From Elmis aenea (lineage: Eukaryota; Arthropoda; Insecta; Coleoptera; Elmidae), in NCBI GenBank assembly GCA_947652605.1, contig OX393577.1, forward strand, positions 49,885,494 through 49,949,493: 64,000 nucleotides of DNA, given 5' to 3'. A program made the position numbers and the translations under genes. Within the stretch, counting starts at the first letter, position 1; every line of letters begins with the position of its first letter. Shown piece after piece: positions 56,273-64,000 of the stretch. The notes beneath the pieces are model-generated. The model was given only the letters and a program-made list of their open reading frames with translations. It was not told the origin of the DNA and did no database searches.

Positions 56273-57867
56273 CCTACAAAGTAGTCAAAAAATTATGCTA
56301 GAAAAATAAAATAATTAAAAAAACTGTATATCTTCTACAGATTATTAGGAATGAAAATACCGTTAATATGGTATACAGAATAATAATTTAATTTGATAAA
56401 ATGTAAAGAAATTTAGCTAATTTCACAATAGCAACCTGCACTTATTTCTTTATGACGATAAATTTGACAAATTATTTTCCATAATAAATGAATGTTTTGA
56501 GATTTCTCTAACGTAAACCGTTGGCTTTCTATCAGAATATGCTAAAGATATATAGGTTTAATGTAAAAAAGAAATCTGTTTATACATTATTGAGGTTCTC
56601 TCTTACATAGCATATGTGTGCAAAACGTATTTTATTAAAATCAGTTTACTTTACCTTTAAAAGATGTAGACCCTCGTTCGTTTCGTTAGATTTTAACTGT
56701 AGGTATCTAATGAACATTATGGATCTAGATATGAATATTATGTTGAACGATATTGTAGTAAAGTTTCTTTTAAATAAAATAGGCCATTAAGCAGTTTTAT
56801 AAAAGTTCGTAAACCTGAAAATTATTTCGTATTTGTTTGTACTGAAGTTTCAAACTACTAAATAATATTTAATGAAACTTGAAAGTTTCGAAGCTCATAT
56901 TTGAATAAACTTTTTCAATTAAGTGGGTTGAGAAATAGCTTAATTTTATTTGGAATATTGATTATAGATTTTCACAACTCCATTAACACCAAGTTTTGTA
57001 TTTTTATAGCGATGAAGTAAAACTAATTAGCGAAACAACCCATTTCACGCCAGAGACATTGAATCGATAACCAGAAATAATAAAGAATATAGAGTTGCGT
57101 TTTCACTGAAACCAAAATATCTGTATTAGCAAGGATACATTTTAGCTTGCTGTTTACAAATTGCTCATCGGAGAATTTAATTATCATAAAAATGTTCAAC
57201 TTATTTAAGCAGTAGAAACTGTTTTTTAAATAAAATTCGCGAAAAGTATAAAATCCACTCTTATTTCTGCTAAGAGTTGAATTAAAATAAATAATTAAGT
57301 ATTCACAAAGCACCAAAAAGCGTCCCTTTCAGTTGTGACTTTTATTTAATTTCCGCAGTAAAGATCTGTTAAGGTTTTTAAATACATTTCATTAAGTCTT
57401 ACAAGTCTAGAATTTTATCTATTTCGATTTACACAGTACAGAAACCCTAAAAACTTCATCCCTAGATATAAAGTTAAAGATTTATTATTATTACATTTAT
57501 AAAAATTCACAAATTAGGTACGATTAAAATAATGTAATGCTTTATTTAATTAATATCATTTTTGATATTTAAATAAGAAGATAACAAAATATTTTGCGAC
57601 GAAATCATTTTTTTATATACAGCAGAAGCTTTACTTTTGTTCAAAAAAAGCCGAAGTGTCAAGTTGTTTTTCAAATATTTTGTGGTAATCATTTGATAAA
57701 TTCTTTAAAAAGTGATATAGGATATACTAAGGTACACTTTTTTGATCCTCCAAAGTTAATCATAATTATTATAGTATTTACTTACTTTAATGTTAACTTA
57801 AAAATCAAAATTGTGGGTATTTTCAATTAATTTTCGATTAAAAAGCTTCCTAAAGCTCCAAAAAAAA
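56273..57867. other. Intron 1 stretch, no features
   Basis: About 1.6 kb without supported elements; the minus frame at 57023-57316 is not credible. Confidence 0.4.
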
Positions 57868-58072
57868 ATTATAGACGATTTTTAAAAATCGTATATTCCA
57901 ATTTTCCAAATATTCTTGGTTACTGTTTCAGTTATTTCCAATTTTTCTTCGGATTATTAATGAGCACCGAATTTAGCTACTTTTCCAAATTTAAACCTAT
58001 GCTCTAGCAGCTAGTAGCTATTATAATAAGAGAGATCCCCATGCTTAAACTCTAATTTCAGACACCATGTAT
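57868..58072. mobile_element. Single arm of a D/J-type foldback
   Basis: Begins TTATAGACGATTTTTAAAAA, passes GGATTATTAATGAGCACCGA and AAGAGAGATCCCCATGC, and ends TTCAGACACCATGTA, a mutated CACCCTGTA end. It matches the right arm of 18482-19398 and 48026-49508; no left arm is present. Confidence 0.65.
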
Positions 58073-58152
58073 ACTTTCTGAAATTTAAGAAAATATTCTT
58101 CTCAATAAGGCATGGCCTACTGTAGATTCCATATCAAAGATGTTATCGATTA

Positions 58153-58184
58153 AGAAGAAGAAGAAGAAGAAAAAGAAGAAGAAG
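58153..58184. repeat. AAG microsatellite
   Basis: About ten AAG units with one AAA interruption. Confidence 0.9.
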
Positions 58185-58271
58185 TTTGTTTCATATTAGA
58201 AATTGCGTTACCAATTTTTGCCTTTAAATTACGAATAAAAAGCCTTATAGCTTTTAGTTTAATTTTTGTTT

Positions 58272-59178
58272 ATAATAATAATAATAATAATAATAATAAT
58301 CTTTATTTGTTCTGAATATCCCAAAAAAGGTGTAGAACTTGTCACAATAATAATTTACGTACATTACAAATAATATACATAGTTAATAAAAAAGAAAAAA
58401 CACAGAAAAATGATATTTAAATATAACATTTTACAAAGTCAGCATCATTTAAATATTCGCTTACTCCATAGTAAGCTTTAGAAATCAGAACTTTTCTTAA
58501 TTTCTTCTTCAATTCGCGGGTGGGAAGATTTATTATACTCTCAGGTGATGTGTTAAATTTATTATATATAGCAATAATTGTGGAGGCTACATTTTTTTGA
58601 AGATAGGTATATTTGAAACAATCGGGTTTTAGGTTTTTTTTATGTCGCGTATTGGCTGCATGATTTCTTATATTCTCTTCGAACAGATCTACATTATTTT
58701 TTACGAACATGATGGCTTCGAGGATAAATAGACCGTAAAAGGTTAATATTTCGTTGTCACGAAAAGTTTCTTTGCAGTGATCTCGGTAGTTCAGGCCAAA
58801 TATATTTCTTATACATCGCTTTTGTATAATGAAGAGGCGTTCTGAGTCACTAGCGTTACCCCAAAAAATTACAGCATAGCGTAACCTAGATTCGACATAT
58901 GCATGATATGCAGTTTTGGCCGCGTTTGCATAGACCAATTTTTTTAGGTTTTTTAGTGCAAAAGGGTACCGTGACAGGCTTTGTGACAGGCGTTCGATAT
59001 GGTATGACCAGTCCAGTCTAGAGTCAATACATAAACCAAGAAAAGATATTTTATTAACAACATTTATACTTGTGGAATTATTTTGAAATTTTAAGTCGGA
59101 GTTTATTTTACTTTGTGAAAATTTTATAACTTGCGTTTTATTGACGTTTAAGGTTAGATTATTTAATGTAAACCAAGG
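58272..59178 (-). mobile_element. 5'-truncated LINE (jockey/CR1-like) in TASK intron 1
   Basis: On the minus strand: the C-terminal 250 or so codons of a reverse transcriptase, a 116-bp 3' UTR (58416-58301) and a tail of ATA/TAA units (58300-58272). The 5' truncation at about 59178 lies less than 100 bp from the acceptor of TASK exon 2, in the orientation opposite to the gene. The uninterrupted frame and the near-identical 3' UTR copy at 54983-55123 suggest recent activity. Confidence 0.87.
58417..59176 (-). pseudogene. LINE reverse transcriptase, C-terminal part
   Basis: The frame is open from the truncation point at about 59176 to a stop at 58417. It reads PWFTLNNLTLNVNKTQVIKF (RT palm/thumb), ISFLGLCIDSRLDWSYHIER, RYPFALKNLKKLVYANAAKT, AYVESRLRYAVIFWGNASDS, QKRCIRNIFGLNYRDHCKET, then a basic C-terminus ending FVKCYI. 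These are the post-catalytic RT segments of jockey/CR1-type LINEs; the endonuclease and catalytic motifs are missing through 5' truncation. The Met at 58938 is internal. No internal stops or shifts, unlike the other LINE remnants here. Confidence 0.85.
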
Positions 59179-59259
59179 AACTTATGGTCGGTCCATTCGC
59201 TTCGAATTTAGACTGACCTGTGATCCTGTACTGTTTGGTTATTGCTGTATACTAATTAA

Positions 59260-60314
<1,055 letters not shown>

Positions 60315-60322
60315 TGTGTGTG

Positions 60323-61320
60323 CAGTGATGTGAGTCGTAATTTACGCCGTAAATTGCCAAATTAATTACCGTAATTTACCATTTTAAATTACCATAAATT
60401 ACCAAATTGTTATCGCATTTAGATCTGGTGCAAGAGTTTTTACGAAAAATAAAGAAAATGGCTCTTAGGCCAGTTCATTTTGCTGCAAATTTACTTGACC
60501 CTAAATGTAGGTATGAGTAAAAACTTAAATAATTATGAATATGTTGATGCACTTACTTATATTAACAAACTATCGTCACATTTAATTAGGGGAAGTCATA
60601 TCAGTCAAGTAATGGTTGAGGTGGCTTTGTACAAAACAAAAAAATAACTTTTTGCAAAAGATTTTTTATGGGCGGCGTTAAGTTCTGGTACATTAAGTTC
60701 TCTTTTGTTGTGGAAGTCGCTTTACGCAACTACAAGTTTAGGCAAAGTAGCTACAGCAATACAGAAATATTGAATTGGCCTGCAACAACGTGTGCCACAG
60801 AAAGATCTTTTTCTGCTTTTGGCAATATTCATAACAAAAAAAGAAACAAACTAACCAATGAAAGAGCCGCAAAGTTATTATTTGTTCATTATAATTTAAA
60901 ACTAAGTGAACCCAAAACTTTATTTCAACATGAGGAAGAACCTTGCACTTCTCAGGAATCAAACTCCTTTGCCTTAGAAGAGTTAATGTCAGTAAGTGAA
61001 TATGAAACCGTTATGATTTGAATCCGAATGAAAATTATACAAAAAAATATTTTATTTGTTGAAATATTAGGTATATTTTTTTATTTTTTATGCTATAATT
61101 AGTTTTAACGTTTTGTTATTTACAATAAAAGTTTTTAATGTTTTATTAATTTTTTACAGTTTACCTACATATTAAAATAGAAATCAAGTGATAAATTACG
61201 ATCGTAAATTATCAATCACGACATGAAATACCTACCAGAAAATTAAAAATGGTAATAAAAAATAGTAAATTACCACCGTAATTTACCAAAATTTTAAATT
61301 ACGGTAATTTTTCATCACTG
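60323..61320 (+). mobile_element. hAT element with transposase remnants, in TASK intron 2
   Basis: 998 bp, CAGTGATG to CATCACTG. Flanking 8-mers tgtgtgtg / tgtatgtg match 7 of 8 (60315-60322, 61321-61328). Subterminal GTAATTTACC / GGTAATTTAC words recur at both ends. It holds the C-terminal part of a hAT transposase (60460-61021), so it is an internally deleted copy. Confidence 0.88.
60460..61021 (+). pseudogene. hAT transposase, C-terminal remnant
   Basis: Three collinear pieces in different frames. MALRPVHFAANLLDPK (60460) and VDALTYINKLSSHL (about 60545) come first. SLLWWKSLYATTSLGKVATAI follows (about 60700-60760), then, after a shift near 60760, ILNWPATTCATERSFSAFGN with IHNKKRNKLTNERAAKLLFV and a tail to 61021. 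The last piece is the dimerisation region typical of hAT transposases (PAT-x-ERSFS, RNRLT-x-ERAAKL-like). The N-terminal zinc finger and most of the catalytic domain are missing. The Met at 60668 is out of frame with the WWKSLYATTS piece and is not a start. Confidence 0.88.
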
Positions 61321-61328
61321 TGTATGTG

Positions 61329-61695
61329 TTGCATATGTTAATGTAAAAACCCCAAAATTTTTAAAACTTGGGTTTTACCAGTAACTCCTAGCATTTACCA
61401 TAGTGAGGTGGTAAAAGTCCGAAATTAGGTACATTTTCATTTTTTAAAAACGTTAACCAACGTTTAATCTGGCCCTGTATTACTTACCAAATGAACAAAG
61501 ATCAAGTTAACTGTTAGTTAAAGCCTTTTTGTTATGAAAACAAATAAGCCCTAAATGAAGCGTTTGCAAGCTTTTTTCGGACTCTTACCACCTCAATGTG
61601 GTATATACTAGAATTTACTGGTTAAACCTAAGATTTACCATTTGGGCTATTACAGTAATGTACGACTCGCAATAAACATCATTTTGACAGATGAC
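61329..61695. other. Intron 2 spacer
   Basis: CATTTACCATAGTGAGGTGG and CCACCTCAATGTGGTATATA (about 61392-61605) form a loose inverted repeat of unknown nature. Confidence 0.35.
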
Positions 61696-61703
61696 ATTTA
61701 CAC

Positions 61704-62654
61704 TAGGGATATAACGATTAAACGATAAACAAACGGTTACCGGCCATTTGGCTCTTTTGTCGATTTATTCTTAATAGGAATTTTGACCGATTAATCGGTT
61801 TTCATTAAATTTAATTATGCCAAAAGACTAGATTGAATTATTTAATAGAAATAGCCTTATTTTTTAAATGTTACCCTAATACCCTAATATCGCTTTTTTA
61901 TTGATTTGATAATCATTTTAAATTAAGTAATAGTTATTTATGTATCAAGGCCAAAAAGTACGTTTGGCCGAGGTGCATATTACATTTTTTGTGCGATGGA
62001 ATTAAAAACAATTTAAATTTTTTGTAATTTTCAAAATTATAGGTTAGAAACTACGTGACATTCTGTCACTGACAGATGACGGCGTATGTACTGCATTACC
62101 GGCCCTCTCCTTAGCAACGGCCGTAAAAGTTACTTTTTCGGCCTTTGCTAAGGGTAACGGCCTGAAAAGTAACTTTTAAAACCGTTGCTAAGGATAGGGC
62201 CGGTAATGCAGTACTTTATGGTTGCTAACGCGTCCGTCAAACAGCTGTTTCTAGTACGATCGCACAAAAAGATTTTTTATTTAAAAAACACAATCTTTGA
62301 ACTTTGAACACGGATAATGAAAAACATCTTGAATATTAAAACCAAAGTAAATAACTACAAACATTTTTAAAAGATGTAATAAAACTTTGTTTCTTTTAAA
62401 TTATAATGTAGGAAAATAAGAATTTCTCCATTTTCAAGGCATGACCTATTTCTTGCGTTGCAGTTTTTAGTAGTTTAGTTTAGCTTACTAAAATCGAAGT
62501 TAAAGTCAGAATAACTACGTTCTATGAGTGCAATAATTATATTACTTAATGAATCAATGGGAAAGTTAATAATCGACCGATTAATCGGTAATCGGCCGAT
62601 AAGCGAAGCCCGATAAATTGGTAATCGGCCAATTTGCCTATCGGTGCATCCCTA
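61704..62654. mobile_element. hAT-type element with ATTAATCGGTAATCGG repeats
   Basis: TAGGGATATAACGATT to GGTGCATCCCTA; flanking 8-mers atttacac / atttacaa match 7 of 8 (61696-61703, 62655-62662). Repeats of GATTAATCGG and GGTAATCGGCC at both ends. A hairpin MITE lies inside (62089-62213). Same family as 50012-52312. Confidence 0.82.
62089..62213. mobile_element. Hairpin MITE (TACTGCATTACCGGCCC)
   Basis: 125 bp; TACTGCATTACCGGCCCTCT pairs with the inverse of ATAGGGCCGGTAATGCAGTA, and CCTTAGCAACGG with CCGTTGCTAAGG. Target duplication ambiguous because the flanks extend the palindrome. Confidence 0.65.
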
Positions 62655-62662
62655 ATTTACAA

Positions 62663-63554
62663 ACACATAAAGGCCAAAAGGTGGCCCACCAGCTCGTTCT
62701 CGATTTTGAGAATAATCAAATAAACTTTTTGTACGCTGTATTTTTTTGGTTATAAATAATTTACCATTAGCTTACCGCTGTTTGCAATTTTAGATACTAT
62801 AAAGAAACTAATCAGTAAAATATATTCGATTAAATAAACATGTACACGTTTTTATCAAAAGTACAATCTACAAAACCCACTTCATAATTCAGATAAGTAA
62901 ATAAGCTGTGAAAGTCAGTACATGCACTGCATTTAATTTATTTCGGTATTTGCTTTCATAGCCGGGCATATAAAAAAGATCATTTACAAACGCATGCAGT
63001 TACAAAAAAATGAGATGTTTTATAGCACGATAGAAAATTCTGAGCGACTCTTTCCAAATTTAAAGGATTATTTAAAAAATACGAACATGTTTTACTTGGT
63101 TAAAGTACGTGTTACTAGGGCATTAAAAAAAATGTTATTATGCCAAATTCCTCGAATTATTTAAATTGTTATACGAAATCGGAAACTATACAAATGCGAA
63201 ATTTGGTGAAAAATTATATTTGATCGCAATATATTTTTTCAAAGGATATCACAATGTTGTAACCGTGATTTCATCAAAAGTTGTGTAGTGAACTAAAACC
63301 TTTAAACATGAGACAGACATGTCTGACAGAAATTATGTGACCGATAACTGTTAAAAATTAAACCAACAAAAAAAAAACAAATTACGTTGTGTTCGTGAAA
63401 TTTCACAAACATAGTTTGAATACCACTGGTCCAAATCAAACACTCATATTTTTAGGTTGTTTGTTTTTATTGTTAATTTTGTCGCCCTGTTTTGTGAATT
63501 ACCAAGTTCAGTCTGCAGATTTGATGTTCCAACATTCATTTTCCTTTTTTCTAG
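62663..63554 (+). other. End of TASK intron 2
   Basis: AT-rich; nothing recognised until the pyrimidine tract and acceptor TTTTTTCTAG (63545-63554). Confidence 0.55.
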
Positions 63555-63759
63555 TGTAATAATTCGTTCCGTGAAGTCTTCCTTACACTGCCGACAAAGA
63601 GAAGCTTCCGAATTGGATCTCATCTGTGTAGTAACTACATTAAGTTCCTTAACTATAGCTGGCGGTGCGGCAGCTTTTTCACGTTACGAAGGCTGGACCT
63701 ATTTCGATTCCGTTTATTACTGTTTTATTACACTTACCACTATTGGTTTTGGAGACATG
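63555..63759 (+). CDS. Task6: TASK-type two-pore potassium channel, exon 3 (residues 137-205)
   Basis: Starts after TTTTTTCTAG; its first base T completes Ser137 (AG plus T), then VIIRSVKSSLHCRQREASEL, the cytoplasmic M2-M3 loop. M3 follows at about 157-178 (LDLICVVTTLSSLTIAGGAA), then AFSRYEGWTYFDSVYYCFIT, which is pore helix 2, and the filter TIGFG at 199-203 with Asp204 and Met205. The exon ends exactly on the ATG codon before GTATGT (63760), phase 0. The filter pair TIGYG / TIGFG is typical of K2P channels. M4 and the regulatory C-terminus must be encoded downstream of the window. Phase-consistent splicing of all three exons makes the model secure. Confidence 0.95.
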
Positions 63760-63939
63760 GTATGTAATCCATAAATTTTATTTTTTCACCGTTTTATTAT
63801 GATATTAGAAAATGCTTTTTATCACTTTTTCGTGTCACATAAAGTGTGACTGTGCGTAGCATGTACCGGTGACACTAGAAATTTCGTAGCTTTAATTATG
63901 CTCACCGACTCCTTGTTAGTTACACTTCCTAATTTAAAG

Positions 63940-64000
63940 CCTCTTACACATTAGGCAATTTGTCGGGGCCGACAGTCGGGAACTCCGAGTTGGGTGTTGT
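63940..64000. mobile_element. Hairpin element cut by the window end
   Basis: AAGCCTCTTACACATTAGGC then AATTTGTCGGGGCCGACAGT and GTTGGGTGTTGT match, inverted, the right half of 55149-55431 almost base for base. The remainder is off the window, in intron 3 of the TASK gene. Confidence 0.7.

Noticed and set aside
63457..63554. In-frame extension upstream of TASK exon 3
   Set aside because: The stretch before 63555 is a pyrimidine-rich intron end with no family similarity, and TTTTTTCTAG is a good acceptor.

Overview
Eukaryotic, AT-rich, intron-bearing nuclear DNA, most probably from an insect with a large repeat-laden genome. A beetle is my guess, from the style of the LINEs and foldback elements, but nothing here proves the order. 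The only host gene I can support is a two-pore potassium channel of the TASK family on the + strand. Its three visible coding exons lie at 43500-43626, 59276-59558 and 63555-63759. They splice in frame (phases 1, 2, 0) into the first 205 residues: M1, pore 1 (TIGYG), M2, M3 and pore 2 (TIGFG). The last membrane segment and the cytoplasmic tail lie beyond the window. A GC-rich 5' leader starts after a likely acceptor at 43408-43409 and carries a six-codon uORF whose stop overlaps the main start codon. Intron 1 is about 15.6 kb and intron 2 about 4.0 kb.

The remaining 43 kb upstream and both introns are packed with nested transposable elements. (1) hAT-type elements and hAT MITEs have short CAGGG- or TAGGG-like ends and 8-bp target duplications. 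I could read a perfect or 7/8 duplication at thirteen loci and a weaker one at two more. Each family has its own subterminal repeated motif (CGTAACG, GAGTCGG, CCCGGGA, AACCGG, CGGTTC and others). (2) A large group of long foldbacks has ends CAGGGTG...CACCCTG flanked by TA. They are about 0.85-1.5 kb inverted repeats with no ORF, and about fifteen copies cover roughly a quarter of the window. (3) Short GC-rich hairpin MITEs have 3-bp TTA/TAA duplications (PIF/Harbinger-like). (4) There is one near-complete but frameshifted mariner (13176-14436) and one much older mariner relic beside it. (5) Three kinds of non-LTR retrotransposon remain: a two-ORF endonuclease/RT element (about 3520-7165), a decayed jockey-like RT (about 17048-17990), and a young 5'-truncated LINE (58272-59178) ending about 100 bp before TASK exon 2.

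Layout: 1-7.3 kb holds two hAT elements of one family, one carrying a foldback and the other the endonuclease/RT LINE. 7.4-13 kb holds hAT MITEs, a hairpin MITE and a head-to-tail run of TA foldbacks. 13-18 kb holds mariner and jockey relics. 18.3-26.2 kb is a dense hAT cluster with foldbacks inside. 26.5-38.4 kb holds foldbacks with hairpin MITEs inside them, plus a minus-strand 28S rRNA fragment split by a MITE (about 32130-32510). 38.4-42.3 kb is mostly featureless. 42.4-43.0 kb has two abutting hairpin MITEs, after which the TASK gene begins.

The elements do not work together with the gene in any way I can show. The most remarkable aspect is architectural: foldbacks inserted at the exact dyad centre of other foldbacks, foldbacks sharing a single TA, and two copies of one hAT carrying different foldbacks at nearly the same internal position.
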